Shown: positions 26,631 through 36,336, counted from the stretch's first letter. The stretch is DNA of 64,000 nt from Bacteroidia bacterium (GCA_022760475.1 JALEFZ010000056.1:57210-121209), one strand, 5' to 3'. Program-made: numbers and translations. Notes: generated from the sequence alone by a model not told the origin.

Positions 26631-28313
26631 TCAATCCCCTTCTTCGATATTTCTGTTGGTTTCTCTGACTATATCGTCAAGGCTTCGAGCACTTTCTTCG
26701 AGTTTTTCTAGAAAATGGATTGACATGTCCCTTGACGAGTTCTTCATCAAATGAATGATGCCTAGTACATTACTCAAAGGAGAGCGGATGCTGTGAGAAA
26801 GATCAAAGGCATATTTCTCCAACTTCTTATTTTTTTCAAGGATAAGTTGGCTACGTTGTTGAACCTTCTTTTCAAGCTGAGAATTTAGGATGGAAATATG
26901 TTCATTCGCTTCTTGTAATTCATAAGCCTGCATGAGGATCTCTTTTTTCTGATACTCCTGAGTTTCATAAGCCTGCTTCAACATATGCCTGTTTTTGAAG
27001 ACCATCAGGAACATAACCAATATGGATATCAATGCAATGCAGAACAATGCAATGGTGAACCTCTGAAACTGTATTTGCTTATCCTGACCTTCATTTTTTT
27101 GTTTCAATTTAGCATTCTCCATCTGCTTGGCGTTCAAAGCCATATTAGCTTGCATGCGCGTAAGGTGGTTCATATGCTCCAATCGAAGCAATGAATCTCG
27201 CAGGTCGTAGGCTTTTTGATACCACAGAATAGCTGGTTCAGCCATTCCTTTTTGGCTCAAAATTCTTGCCCAGAGTTTATAGATGGGTAGAAGGAGATCT
27301 TTTCGATCAATATCTCTTGCCAAGCCCATGGCTTCACGTGTAAGAAGTTCTGCACGGGTTACATTGCCCTGCTCAAGTTTTACTTCGCCCAGCAGGGTTT
27401 TTGTATTGGCTAAAGAAGCAGTATTTCCTAGAACTTCATACAAGACCAAGGCTTTGTTGAGGTGAAGTGACGCCCCTTCCAGATCGCCTAATTTTCCAAG
27501 GACATGGCCAAGTTGTCTATAAGCCCTGGCCTTGTCTATATCCAGCTCACTGGAACTGATTGCCTGAAGGGCATAGGAGTTATAATCTTTGGATTCACGG
27601 AAATTGAATAGCTCAGTCTCAATATTTGCAATGCTTAGGAGGGTTCGAGCCAGGGCTCCAGAATCACTTTGAGATTGACGAATACCCAATGCCTTGACAT
27701 AATATTCCCGAGCTTCCTCATATTTTTTCTGGCTGTAGAATAGGTTACCAATATTTTCCAGCGCAGAGGCATAATATTGGTCTGGGCCACTCTTCTCAAA
27801 AACCATAAGTGCTTGAAAACCCAAAGCTATGGCCATTTTAGTATCTCCAAGACCTTGATAGCAGGCTCCTTTGAGGTTCTTTACCTGTGCGAGCTCTCCC
27901 CTATTATCATAGGAATCAAACCATACCTCAGACTCTTCCAGGCTTTTTAATCCAAGTTCGTGCTCATTCTCCAGCACATAAGCATTCCCAATCAGTTTGT
28001 GAGCCAATCCAATAAAGACACCAAACTTCTTTTTTTCCCCAGCCAGAAGGAGTACCCCCTCTGCATGGCGCCTTGCACGACGTGGATTTTTGTATAAAAT
28101 GCTCTCAGATTCCTGCAATAAGGTATCAAGCACCAAGGGTTTTACTTTAAACTTATTCCTTTGAAGAAAGGAAGAGAGCGAGTCATTGGAATATGCCTTG
28201 ACTTCCTTTGTAGGAAAAAAAGTCACTGCCAGAAAAATCATCACTAAAATTCGTAGAAAAAAGCTGCCCTTTTTACTTTCTAAATGGCTTCTGTACCCAA
28301 TATCTTTTTTCAT
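26631..28313 (-). CDS. TPR sensor protein ending in a HisKA (DHp) domain, no ATPase domain
   Basis: The 560-residue protein begins with a likely signal or anchor segment (about 18-40), then tetratricopeptide repeats to about 380 (units such as ASALENIGNLFYSQKKYEEAREYYVKAL and YRQLGHVLGKLGDLEGASLHLNKAL). A membrane helix follows (FTIALFCIALISILVMFLMVF), a coiled coil, then a HisKA dimerisation domain with the phospho-acceptor motif LSHSIRSPL at His507. The protein stops 53 residues later (NIEEGD), so there is no HATPase_c domain; the next gene is only 51 bases away, leaving no room for a lost domain. It might accept phosphate from another kinase or act as a dimerising sensor. Similar short forms occur in Bacteroidota. 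Confidence 0.85.
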   Translation of the reverse strand: MKKDIGYRSHLESKKGSFFLRILVMIFLAVTFFPTKEVKAYSNDSLSSFLQRNKFKVKPLVLDTLLQESESILYKNPRRARRHAEGVLLLAGEKKKFGVFIGLAHKLIGNAYVLENEHELGLKSLEESEVWFDSYDNRGELAQVKNLKGACYQGLGDTKMAIALGFQALMVFEKSGPDQYYASALENIGNLFYSQKKYEEAREYYVKALGIRQSQSDSGALARTLLSIANIETELFNFRESKDYNSYALQAISSSELDIDKARAYRQLGHVLGKLGDLEGASLHLNKALVLYEVLGNTASLANTKTLLGEVKLEQGNVTRAELLTREAMGLARDIDRKDLLLPIYKLWARILSQKGMAEPAILWYQKAYDLRDSLLRLEHMNHLTRMQANMALNAKQMENAKLKQKNEGQDKQIQFQRFTIALFCIALISILVMFLMVFKNRHMLKQAYETQEYQKKEILMQAYELQEANEHISILNSQLEKKVQQRSQLILEKNKKLEKYAFDLSHSIRSPLSNVLGIIHLMKNSSRDMSIHFLEKLEESARSLDDIVRETNRNIEEGD

Positions 28314-28649
28314 GCCACATAGTTTTGCTGTTTATTAATTCTATAGTTTCAAGAGCAGGTAAGGAGCCAATTCATTTTGGCTTTTGAATAATTTATCTCT
28401 AATGAAATTCTTACACCTGTTTACATTTGTCAACCGTTATCATTCATGCGCGAACGATCAAAAAATATGGGGTAAATGGGTGTCTGCCAATTTGATGCAA
28501 TTTGACAATTTAACCTTTAGGGGTTATAGATATTTACGTGTTTAATAGATAAAAATTGAGTTGAAATCAAAAATCTTTTTTTTGCTGCTCATTGATGCAG
28601 CAAAATGGGATAATGCTTCGTTTACCTTAAAAACCTTTACTATTTCAAA
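28314..28649. other. 336-base intergenic region with a hairpin
   Basis: This divergent region separates the TPR/HisKA gene from the next lipoprotein gene. It holds a TACATTTG match to the -7 box near 28423, and a nine-base stem (TTTTGCTGC / GCAGCAAAA) with an eight-base loop at 28580-28605, about 45 bases before the plus-strand start. No ORF worth naming or RNA gene was recognised. The hairpin is not followed by T residues on either strand, so it is not a typical terminator. Confidence 0.5.
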
Positions 28650-29951
28650 ATGGAAGTACCGAAGATCATGTATCGGGTTGTTATTTGGGGACTACTTATT
28701 TCCCTGATAATTGGTTGTACATCGCTGGACCCACTTCCACAAATTGAGGAATCACCAAAAGTCTATACCCCCAGGTTGTTTTCTATACGGACTGCTAACG
28801 GGCCTGAACTACGATGGGGATGGTTGAGTATGGGAGGCAGCCAGCAACCTTATGGCCTTTCTGCAGAAAAATTTGTCATATTTCAAGCCATAGATCAATA
28901 CGATACCTTCACTGAAATCGCAGAGACTTCTGGAGATACATTCAGTTTTGCCCTGGACCAGCTTGATGAAGGACATTCATATTTTTACCGAATTCAGGCC
29001 TATGCTTCAGAGGAAAACAATGAATTCAGTAGCATTATCCAATTGACAAGTTCCTCTTTGGAGCAGAAGGAGACCTTTTGGCCAGAATCGGAGGAGAGTC
29101 TCTCTCATGGAAGTTTCACAAAAAATTCAGATCAAATAAGTTTTCAACTTGATACGGATAGTACCTCATATGTTGCCCTAGGAAAATGGGGTGAAAGCAA
29201 GGTACAATTGGTAATTGAAGGCGAAGATCCTGCTTGGAATCACCTTCAGAATCATCTTGCTTTTCAGTCTATTCAAGATACTTCTACTGGTGGGATTCAA
29301 AACGCACTTCAGGTTGTTGATCCAGACAATTCATTCTTGCTCGAAAGTACACTTGGTGGTGATGCCCCATACTTGCAACCCGATTGGGGGGACTACCAGG
29401 GAAGGCAAGATTGGATTTCTTATATCTCAACAGTTCCCTCTTCGGATCTTTGGGGAATATTCATTTATAACCCGACTGATGGCGCTGAACCGACTCTAAT
29501 TAAAGATGTTGTACCGGATAACTCTTTGGGTAGTCATCTTCCCATTGGAAGGCCTGTTTGGTACAAAAGGGAGGAAAGTTTTCTAGCCTATGAGATTTTC
29601 AAGCCAAAACTATATAGAAACGATACAAGCTACTGGGTAAGGGATATCCAATCGATCAATGTAAACAGCAGATCTGAGAAATACCTGGTGGAGAGTATGT
29701 GGGACGATTTTGCTCCCAGTGTTTCCAATGATGGCAATTATATGGCTTTCCTAAGTAACCGAAGTGGAAAGACAGAAATCTGGTTAAAAGACTTGAATTC
29801 CCAAAAATTCACCCAGCTTACAGGCAGCCTTGAGCTAAATCCATCAAGAAAAATCAACAAGCTGGCCTGGTCTCCAGACGGAAAATACCTCCTGTATACC
29901 CACGAAGATGTCATGGACAGAAACTGGGTCTGCCGCCTAAAAGTCAACTAA
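28650..29951 (+). CDS. Lipoprotein with PD40/TolB-like C-terminal repeats
   Basis: The 433-residue protein has a lipoprotein signal peptide ending LIIGC (Cys near 23). About residues 45-130 resemble a fibronectin type III-like domain (the SYFYRIQAYASEENNEFSS strand pattern). The C-terminal half carries beta-propeller-type PD40 repeats, with DDFAPSVSNDGNYMAFLSNRSGKTEIWLKDL and AWSPDGKYLLYTHEDVMDRNW the clearest, of the kind found in TolB and in many Bacteroidota exported proteins. It probably sits at the outer or inner membrane, facing the periplasm or the surface. Its neighbours do not explain its job. An ATG six codons further could also start it. Confidence 0.72.
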   Translation: MEVPKIMYRVVIWGLLISLIIGCTSLDPLPQIEESPKVYTPRLFSIRTANGPELRWGWLSMGGSQQPYGLSAEKFVIFQAIDQYDTFTEIAETSGDTFSFALDQLDEGHSYFYRIQAYASEENNEFSSIIQLTSSSLEQKETFWPESEESLSHGSFTKNSDQISFQLDTDSTSYVALGKWGESKVQLVIEGEDPAWNHLQNHLAFQSIQDTSTGGIQNALQVVDPDNSFLLESTLGGDAPYLQPDWGDYQGRQDWISYISTVPSSDLWGIFIYNPTDGAEPTLIKDVVPDNSLGSHLPIGRPVWYKREESFLAYEIFKPKLYRNDTSYWVRDIQSINVNSRSEKYLVESMWDDFAPSVSNDGNYMAFLSNRSGKTEIWLKDLNSQKFTQLTGSLELNPSRKINKLAWSPDGKYLLYTHEDVMDRNWVCRLKVN

Positions 29952-29963
29952 ATTGCAATTTGA

Positions 29964-31607
29964 TCAATTGCTGATTGATGTTTTCTTAGGAGCAGAAACT
30001 TTGATTACTTCCTTACCGGTAATTGCATTGACCGCAACCCTGGCGTTGAACATACAATTTCCAAGGAAGGTTCCTTCTAGTGCCCTTAATCCATGGATTC
30101 CTCCTCCACCGAAACCTGCGGATTCTCCAATGGCATAAAGCCCTTCCAAGGCCCCTCCTTCAGGACTTAATACCTGTGCGGATAGATTGGTTTGGATTCC
30201 TCCCATCGACTTTCTGGTAAGAATGAACTCCCTAATGGCTATAAATGGAAGACCCGCCGGGTCCTGAATAGGTGAATAGTTCATTAACCTGAACCTGTCC
30301 CCTTTATTCTCCCTTAACCTTGTTATCAGGGCTATTCTTGGATCTTGGGAATCCTGTTTTTCCTTAACCGCTTCATCAAAAGTATTAACAGCCTTTTTCA
30401 CATGTGCAGCTTTGACATCATTGGTACCAGTAAGCTCATTCATTTTTGCGACCAATTCGGATAGATTATCCGCAACAACAAAGTCTACACAGTTGTTGAT
30501 CATAAAATCAACCATTCCTTTGTTTCCAAGTAATATTGTCTTGGCAAAAGCCCATTTTCTTTGTTCCCTCAAGGCATGGTTATATTTGGAACCAGATACT
30601 CCCAATTCCTTTTTAGCAATTTTATAATTGGTGACCTGCCATGAATATTGTTTTTCTTGTTGACTGATTTGTTCGACCAGGCTCCTGGTATCAAATCCTG
30701 TGATCATTGGATCTGGACCTATGGGATTTCCTTGATAATCAAGCCAAACAGCAGTTTTGGGAGGAACCAGACTTAATCCATGAAGCTCATGATCCCCTTC
30801 GGGATGGTGAACACCTCCGGCATAATTCCATTGCTTATCTAGATGGGTAACATTGGCTCCTGCAGCTTTCGCCACACGATGAATTTGTCCGTCTGCTACC
30901 ATGTGGGAGCCTGTAAGCATGTGCTCAGGAGCCTTGCCCCATGCGGAATACCAATGTTTCTTCACCTCATCAACACTGCCTGTGATCCCTCCAGCTGCCA
31001 AAATAGTAGCGGCTGCCTGGTACTCAAAAGCTTCGTCTGTTTGAAGGTCCTTACCCCTTACACCAACCACTCGATCTTGAGAAATGATAAGTTCATCTAC
31101 CTTATGGAAAAATTTAACCTTAAGTTTTCTGGATTCAGGATGATTTTTGAGATGCCCTATCAAGGTATTGGCGAGGTTCATCCCAGAGCCCCATACCAAA
31201 TGAAAACGAGGTACAGAGTTGCCCTGCTTCTTTAAGCCTCGTTCAACCCATTGGACAGATGGGATATATTTTATGCCCTTAGGTTTGAGCCACTCATAGA
31301 CATCTCTGGTACACCTTTCGACATATTTTTCAGCCCATTTTTTGGGCCAAAAATCCTTGGGGCCAAACTCCGCTGCTGAACACCAATCAGAAAAAGCAAG
31401 TGAAGGACTATCCTCAAAGCCGTTTTTTCTTTGGAATGGCGAGTCTACATAGAATATCCCACCAAAAGCCCATCTGGCAAGGCCACCAAATCTTTCTGGC
31501 CTCCCTCTATCCAATATGGTAACCCGTAAGCCCTGGTCTAATGCCTCTAGCGCAGCACTGATCCCGGCTAGACCTCCTCCAACGACAATGATGTCTTGAT
31601 CTTTCAT
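29964..31607 (-). CDS. FAD-binding dehydrogenase (KstD/succinate dehydrogenase-like fold)
   Basis: The 547-residue protein has the Rossmann FAD motif at its start (IIVVGGGLAGISAALEAL, residues 5-22) and LDRGRPERFGGLARWAFGG, then a C-terminal flavin segment (GLYAIGESAGFGGGGIHGLRA). The type resembles predicted FAD-binding dehydrogenases related to 3-ketosteroid dehydrogenase and fumarate reductase flavoproteins. There is no signal peptide, so it is cytoplasmic or peripheral. Substrate is unknown. It is convergent with the lipoprotein gene; the stops are 12 bases apart. Confidence 0.87.
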   Translation of the reverse strand: MKDQDIIVVGGGLAGISAALEALDQGLRVTILDRGRPERFGGLARWAFGGIFYVDSPFQRKNGFEDSPSLAFSDWCSAAEFGPKDFWPKKWAEKYVERCTRDVYEWLKPKGIKYIPSVQWVERGLKKQGNSVPRFHLVWGSGMNLANTLIGHLKNHPESRKLKVKFFHKVDELIISQDRVVGVRGKDLQTDEAFEYQAAATILAAGGITGSVDEVKKHWYSAWGKAPEHMLTGSHMVADGQIHRVAKAAGANVTHLDKQWNYAGGVHHPEGDHELHGLSLVPPKTAVWLDYQGNPIGPDPMITGFDTRSLVEQISQQEKQYSWQVTNYKIAKKELGVSGSKYNHALREQRKWAFAKTILLGNKGMVDFMINNCVDFVVADNLSELVAKMNELTGTNDVKAAHVKKAVNTFDEAVKEKQDSQDPRIALITRLRENKGDRFRLMNYSPIQDPAGLPFIAIREFILTRKSMGGIQTNLSAQVLSPEGGALEGLYAIGESAGFGGGGIHGLRALEGTFLGNCMFNARVAVNAITGKEVIKVSAPKKTSISN

Positions 31608-31725
31608 TTTAGTAGTATGGTAGTTTCCTTCCTTCTAATATAAGAAAGTTTTGCAAATTAGACCTTGACATTGGTTCCCAGAAAGCCGTATGATAGCACT
31701 GAGCAAACTCTTTATTGATCAAGTT

Positions 31726-32724
31726 ATGAAGGCCCAAATACTACTTGTTGCATTAATTCTCGCTTTGTCTCCATTTATTTCCTACTCTCAAACAGACCTG
31801 TTCGATGATACGACAGCCTTAAAACTGACCATTCTTTCGGATTGGGATTCTCTTTTACACGACAGAGGAGATTCGGTCTCTTTGCACAAGGCCAGGTTAA
31901 ACTATCAAAAGGACGGTGAGCGTAAGAGTATCCGAGCAAAAATCAGATCTAGAGGTAACTTTAGAAAAAACCCTGCAGTATGCACCTTTCCACCGATTAA
32001 GGTCTATATAGATAAAGAATATCGAAAAGGGACTCTTTTTGCCAAGCACAAAGCCCTCAAACTGGTCTGTCATTGTCGGGAAGAATCTGCAATTCTTCAA
32101 GAATATCTCCTGTATAAGGTATACCAAATGCTGACGCCCTATTCCTTTTCTGTTCGTTTGGCTGAGATTACCTACGTTGACCTTAAGGGGACAAGACCTC
32201 CAGAAAAGCACTATGGATTCTTCATTGAGGATGACAAAAGGGTTGCAAAACGAATGGGAGGCAAAAGATTCGATGATCCTATTACGAGATTAGACAGCAT
32301 CGATAAGGATCAGCTTCATCTTGTGCATGCCTTTATGTATATGTCAGGGAATATGGACTGGAACGTCCTGATGCGAAAAAATGTAAAGCTGATTACGCCA
32401 CAGAAAGGTCAACTTCCACTTCCTGTACCCTATGATTTTGATTGGTCCGGTGTTGTCAATGCCTCATATACTGGCATTGATCAGACCTTTGAGCGGAGGG
32501 ATATGCATGGTTTATGTTTGAGTATGGAAGAATGGAAAAATCTTTCAGCGAAGTTTCTGGCCATAGAAGATGAGGTAAAGGACTTGTACAAAGGTTTTTA
32601 CAGATTGGATTTGGAAGAAAGGACCCGTGCAATTCAGTACTACAAGTATTTTTTTAAAATCATAAGCAAAGAAAGTAAGATACAGCAAAGACTTATTGAT
32701 CCTTGTGGAAGTGAAGGAGAATAA
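31726..32724 (+). CDS. Secreted protein resembling CotH-like kinases
   Basis: I use the ATG at 31726 because it yields a clean signal peptide (hydrophobic 6-20, likely cleavage after SYSQ); an earlier ATG at 31690 is in frame and adds 12 residues. The mature protein of about 310 residues has features reminiscent of CotH-type spore-coat kinases: KIRSRGNFRKNP early, a helix with EYLLYKVYQML, YGFFIEDDK, and PYDFDWSG late, where CotH has its metal-binding aspartates. The family link is inferred from these short matches and is not certain. It stands alone with its own upstream region. Confidence 0.65.
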   Translation: MKAQILLVALILALSPFISYSQTDLFDDTTALKLTILSDWDSLLHDRGDSVSLHKARLNYQKDGERKSIRAKIRSRGNFRKNPAVCTFPPIKVYIDKEYRKGTLFAKHKALKLVCHCREESAILQEYLLYKVYQMLTPYSFSVRLAEITYVDLKGTRPPEKHYGFFIEDDKRVAKRMGGKRFDDPITRLDSIDKDQLHLVHAFMYMSGNMDWNVLMRKNVKLITPQKGQLPLPVPYDFDWSGVVNASYTGIDQTFERRDMHGLCLSMEEWKNLSAKFLAIEDEVKDLYKGFYRLDLEERTRAIQYYKYFFKIISKESKIQQRLIDPCGSEGE

Positions 32725-32802
32725 ACATTTCCCATACATCTACTCTTGGATCTTATTAATTATGAATTATTACACAATAGGGAAAGTTGCTCCAAAATAG
32801 AT

Positions 32803-32810
32803 TAATTTTG
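32803..32810 (+). promoter_or_regulatory. Predicted -7 promoter box
   Basis: TAATTTTG matches TAnnTTTG, about 100 bases before the ATG at 32914. A TTG 13 bases upstream is closer than the usual -33 spacing, so support is weak. Confidence 0.35.
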
Positions 32811-32913
32811 ACCTTTCGTCCCAAACAATTATTTTGTGTGAGAAGAAAAGAAATATTTCCAACCCCACTCTCTCAAACTAGTCTCTATTGTTATAAGTGT
32901 GTGATAAAATACT

Positions 32914-33273
32914 ATGGGGAATTCTAAGAGAAAATACTTAAGTCTGATTGCTATCATTATTTCAATCAGCCTACTAAGCGGAATCTACACATGGAAATGT
33001 GAAGAAGGCTCCACTTCCAATGAAGCAGAGGCGAGCAGCATCCTTCAATTCAGGGCAACCACCAAAAATATTGTCCCTAGTTTCTTCTTCCTCTCTATGC
33101 AGCAAGATACAAGCAACAAAGCCCCTTCAAGTCCTGCAGTAGATCCCCTACCTGAAAAAGAATCTATCCCACATCATGAGCCTGAGCAGGAACCTGAAAC
33201 CAGTTCACCTACTTGGGTGCAGATGATGAGTGCCATTGTCAATGTTTTTCTATCACTTTACCAGAGCCACTAA
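32914..33273 (+). CDS. Small membrane-anchored or secreted hypothetical protein
   Basis: The 119-residue protein has a basic start and one hydrophobic helix (LSLIAIIISISLLSGIYTW, about 9-27), then a polar middle with a proline- and glutamate-rich stretch (about 70-100) and a second hydrophobic end (MMSAIVNVFLSLY). It is not followed by a recognised partner: the next gene, an alpha/beta hydrolase, starts 52 bases later on the same strand. I recognise no family; codon pattern and start look genuine but the evidence is modest. Confidence 0.5.
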   Translation: MGNSKRKYLSLIAIIISISLLSGIYTWKCEEGSTSNEAEASSILQFRATTKNIVPSFFFLSMQQDTSNKAPSSPAVDPLPEKESIPHHEPEQEPETSSPTWVQMMSAIVNVFLSLYQSH

Positions 33274-33325
33274 TTTGTTATAATTCAACAAGTCGACTAT
33301 CATTGCGGGCAAAACCGATCCATCA

Positions 33326-34105
33326 ATGCCTGCCATTCAATTTTCCCATGCCAATGGCTTTCCTGCCAAAACCTATTCCTATCTTTTTGAAAAAATCAAA
33401 GAGGGCTATAATCACTCAATTAAGTATGTACCTGCCTTTGGGATTGGCAAGTATAAAATTAGAAGAAACTGGTATCCACTGGTTGATGAACTGATCGAAT
33501 ACATCGAGCAAAATCACCATGAACCCGTCATTGGAATAGGACACTCACTGGGGTCCTTCATTACGTTTTGGGCTGCAGAAAGACGACCAGACCTCTTCAC
33601 AAAGGTAATTATGATGGATCCCCCTTTTCTTCCTGCACATACAAGGCTCTTGATAAGAACCCTTGGCCCTCCAGGTATTTTTGGAAAATTTTTCCCTATC
33701 ACCAGACAGGCATACAAACGCAAGGACACTTTCCAATCTAAGGAGGAAGCCTTCAATTACTGGAAGCCTAAAAAGCTATTTAGGAACTTTCACCCTTCCT
33801 GTTTTGAAGATTATGTAAACCATACCCTGCAAGAGACTGAAACAGGTGAACTTAGTTTAATCATCCCTAAAAAACTGGAAGCCAGGCTGTTTTCATTGAC
33901 GGCATGGAGACTGGGCAAGGTGCAGGATGGGGTTCCCGTCCATTGGCTTTACGCAGAACGAAGTGTAGTTCCACCTGAACAATTCGATAAGTATAAAGCG
34001 GCATTCCCAAAAATCAATTTTATTGAAATGAAAGGCGGACATATGTTCCCGCTTGAGTTTCCTCAGGAAACTGCCAACAAAATCAATGAGTTAATTAACC
34101 TTTAA
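33326..34105 (+). CDS. Alpha/beta hydrolase
   Basis: The 259-residue protein has the alpha/beta-hydrolase nucleophile elbow GHSLGS with Ser74, the HANGFPAKTY oxyanion region at 8-17, and a late histidine in MKGGHMFPLE (about 234-243). The acid residue is probably in the loop around HWLYAERSVV. There is no signal peptide, so it is cytoplasmic. The substrate, an ester or similar small molecule, is unknown. It precedes fmt by 21 bases on the same strand, so cotranscription is likely. Confidence 0.87.
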   Translation: MPAIQFSHANGFPAKTYSYLFEKIKEGYNHSIKYVPAFGIGKYKIRRNWYPLVDELIEYIEQNHHEPVIGIGHSLGSFITFWAAERRPDLFTKVIMMDPPFLPAHTRLLIRTLGPPGIFGKFFPITRQAYKRKDTFQSKEEAFNYWKPKKLFRNFHPSCFEDYVNHTLQETETGELSLIIPKKLEARLFSLTAWRLGKVQDGVPVHWLYAERSVVPPEQFDKYKAAFPKINFIEMKGGHMFPLEFPQETANKINELINL

Positions 34106-34126
34106 AAAAGAACCACTGGCACTGAT

Positions 34127-35086
34127 ATGAATAAAAAAGCAAGGATAATTTTCATGGGAACCCCCGAATTTGCAGTTCAAAGCCTTAGGAAATTGCTGGA
34201 AGAGGGAAAAAATGTAGTAGCTGTAGTTACCGTTCCGGATAAGCCTGCAGGGCGGGGAAAAAAGTTAACAGCTTCAGCTGTCAAAGTTTATGCAGAGTCC
34301 CAAAATCTTCCTGTGCTTCAGCCCAAAAAACTACGTGATCCAGATTTCAATCAGGCTCTCAAGGATCTTGAACCGGATATCATGGTAGTGGTTGCCTTTA
34401 GAATGTTACCGGAAATGGTCTGGAGTTTGCCCAACATTGGTACCTTTAACCTTCATGCTTCACTCCTACCCGATTATCGAGGAGCTGCCCCTATCAACTG
34501 GGCAATCATCAACGGAGAAAAGGAGAGTGGAGTCACGACCTTCTTTATTGACAAACAGATTGATACAGGAAACTTGCTGTTGCAGGAGAAGGTTCAGGTT
34601 CCTGATAATTGGACTGCGGGTGACCTCCATGATAAATTAATGGAAATTGGAGCAGAACTTGTTGTGAAAACCGTCCATAGACTAGAGGCTGGTGATATTA
34701 GCCCTAAAGCCCAGGATAATAGCTTATTTAAAAATCACGCCCCTAAAATCTTCAAAGAAGACTGTTTGATTGATTGGACTCAGCCTCGAAATAAGGTTTA
34801 CGATTTCATTCGAGGACTTTCTCCTTATCCTGGTGCGTACACTTTTTGGAATGATAAAATGGTCAAGGTATTTTCCGCAGAAATTGGTGCAGATAGCCAA
34901 ACACCGCCAGGTACGGTGCTTGTGGACAAGGAGGACTCTACCTTAAATGTCGCTTGCGCAGACGGATGGCTAAGCCTCAGAATAATTCAGCTACAAGGGA
35001 AAAAGCGAGTTTCTATTGAGGACTTTTTACGTGGTTTTCGTGGAGAGCTTACGTTGCTCGGAAAGAAGAAAAACAGCTCATTGTAA
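34127..35086 (+). CDS. fmt: Methionyl-tRNA formyltransferase
   Basis: The 319-residue protein is a clear Fmt: the N-terminal Rossmann start RIIFMGTPEFAV, the PDKPAGRGKKL loop, and the catalytic NLHASLLPDYRGAAPINWAI region with the expected Asn-His-Asp arrangement; the C-terminal tRNA-binding domain follows (about 210-319). It transfers a formyl group from 10-formyl-THF to initiator Met-tRNA in the cytoplasm. It follows the hydrolase gene by 21 bases and is followed 54 bases later by a small membrane protein gene. Confidence 0.97.
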   Translation: MNKKARIIFMGTPEFAVQSLRKLLEEGKNVVAVVTVPDKPAGRGKKLTASAVKVYAESQNLPVLQPKKLRDPDFNQALKDLEPDIMVVVAFRMLPEMVWSLPNIGTFNLHASLLPDYRGAAPINWAIINGEKESGVTTFFIDKQIDTGNLLLQEKVQVPDNWTAGDLHDKLMEIGAELVVKTVHRLEAGDISPKAQDNSLFKNHAPKIFKEDCLIDWTQPRNKVYDFIRGLSPYPGAYTFWNDKMVKVFSAEIGADSQTPPGTVLVDKEDSTLNVACADGWLSLRIIQLQGKKRVSIEDFLRGFRGELTLLGKKKNSSL

Positions 35087-35140
35087 GAATCCGTACAAAA
35101 ACCTGAGCTGATTTTTATATATTTTGGTGAAAGAAAGAAT

Positions 35141-35599
35141 ATGACAAGTTTTCATAGCAAACATTATCCCAGTTCGAAAAATAAATTGGTAGTAGGGCAG
35201 GAATTTGCCATGCAGTACTATGCAGCCTTTAATGTGATCATCATGATTTTTGTGCTGCTATCCATCGTATCAGGTGGAGCAACCCTAAATCTCCTTTGGA
35301 CTGTGCTCATCGCTGAGGCGGTAGCACTTGGTATTGGAAATCTACTTGGACAATCTAGCCTTCAAAGAACCTTTGCAGAAATATTTTTTGTAGGAGAGCA
35401 TTTCTCCCTAATTTCAGTTGGTGAAATCCTCGATAAGCCAAAAAATCATGCATTTCCCCTTCGTCTTGCCAATCCATTTCTTGATCCTGACCAGGATAAA
35501 ATCACCTTTCATTTTAATGACCAAGTAATTACCCTAAGGAGAAAAGATTGGGAAGAGTTTGACCTGATTGTTGATTATTTATATTCCAGAACCTTCTAA
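35141..35599 (+). CDS. Hypothetical membrane protein
   Basis: The 152-residue protein has two hydrophobic helices (YAAFNVIIMIFVLLSIVSG, about 29-47, and LLWTVLIAEAVALGIGNLL, about 51-69) followed by a soluble domain rich in beta residues (ISVGEILD, DKITFHFNDQVITLRRKDW). It follows fmt by 54 bases and is probably in the same transcription unit. I recognise no family. Confidence 0.65.
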   Translation: MTSFHSKHYPSSKNKLVVGQEFAMQYYAAFNVIIMIFVLLSIVSGGATLNLLWTVLIAEAVALGIGNLLGQSSLQRTFAEIFFVGEHFSLISVGEILDKPKNHAFPLRLANPFLDPDQDKITFHFNDQVITLRRKDWEEFDLIVDYLYSRTF

Positions 35600-36336
35600 A
35601 AGGTATTGGGACCCAAAAATGGATCCCAATTGCCAAAAGAATCAGCCGGGAGGCTGAATTTGAAAGGGAATGTGAAGAGACTCTTACTTAGCAAGGCATA
35701 TTAAATCAGCCCAGCCATTCCGTAATTTTAAAGCGGAGGAGGAAGCCAAAACCTTCGGAGATCCATGAGTGCTGTTCCTATGGTTGTGCTGTAGGGCAGA
35801 TGAACCCCAGTCTTGCACCTCCTAACCTCCTGGATATCAACTAAACTATACTTAACCTCTGGTGGGGTCGACAAGTAATGATGAGCTCAATTAAGCAAAT
35901 ATGATTACAGAATACAATTAAGCAATACAAGTATTTATAAATTGACATATATTTGGCTTTTAACAGATCAATGGTCATCATTTAGGAAGGTCTTAAGGTT
36001 ATAGATGTGACTACTTAACCCAAGTTGTTAGTTAACGAACTTATGGCTAAGAAAATCCTTTTCTAGTAGAAATAAGTTCTTTTTAAAGTTTCCTAATGTC
36101 TGGTTCTGGCTGAGTTCTAAAGATTTTTCGTCGCTCATCTTTCAGATTCACTTCTCAAAAAGACAACTTTGTTTTGGATGCTACTTGCTGACAGTATGTA
36201 AAAAAGGAGGGATACTTGCCTTGCTGAGCAAGAGCGAAGCAATTTTACCAAGCTGTTAGAAGCAAAAATTAACTGCTGTCGCCAAGCCTCCTTATCCATG
36301 GCTTTGGTAGCTTTACTAAATGGCAACCCAGGTTAA
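35600..36336. other. 737-base non-coding region
   Basis: No convincing protein or RNA gene is visible. A short inverted repeat (ATTGGGA / TCCCAAT) sits at 35605-35630, just after the preceding stop. At 35780-35796 lies ATGGTTGTGCTGTAGGG, repeated exactly at 42442-42458 next to a terminator-like hairpin, so a mobile or structural repeat seems to be present. I checked for the signature segments of tmRNA, RNase P and SRP RNA and did not find them. Confidence 0.45.

Noticed and set aside
33213..33494. Overlapping 93-codon frame before the hydrolase gene
   Set aside because: It overlaps two better genes and shows no family features.
36135..36326. Short minus-strand frame in the non-coding region
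   Set aside because: No family, no promoter or start context, and in a region with no coding signal.
35600..36336. tmRNA, RNase P or SRP RNA
   Set aside because: Their conserved core segments were looked for and not found.
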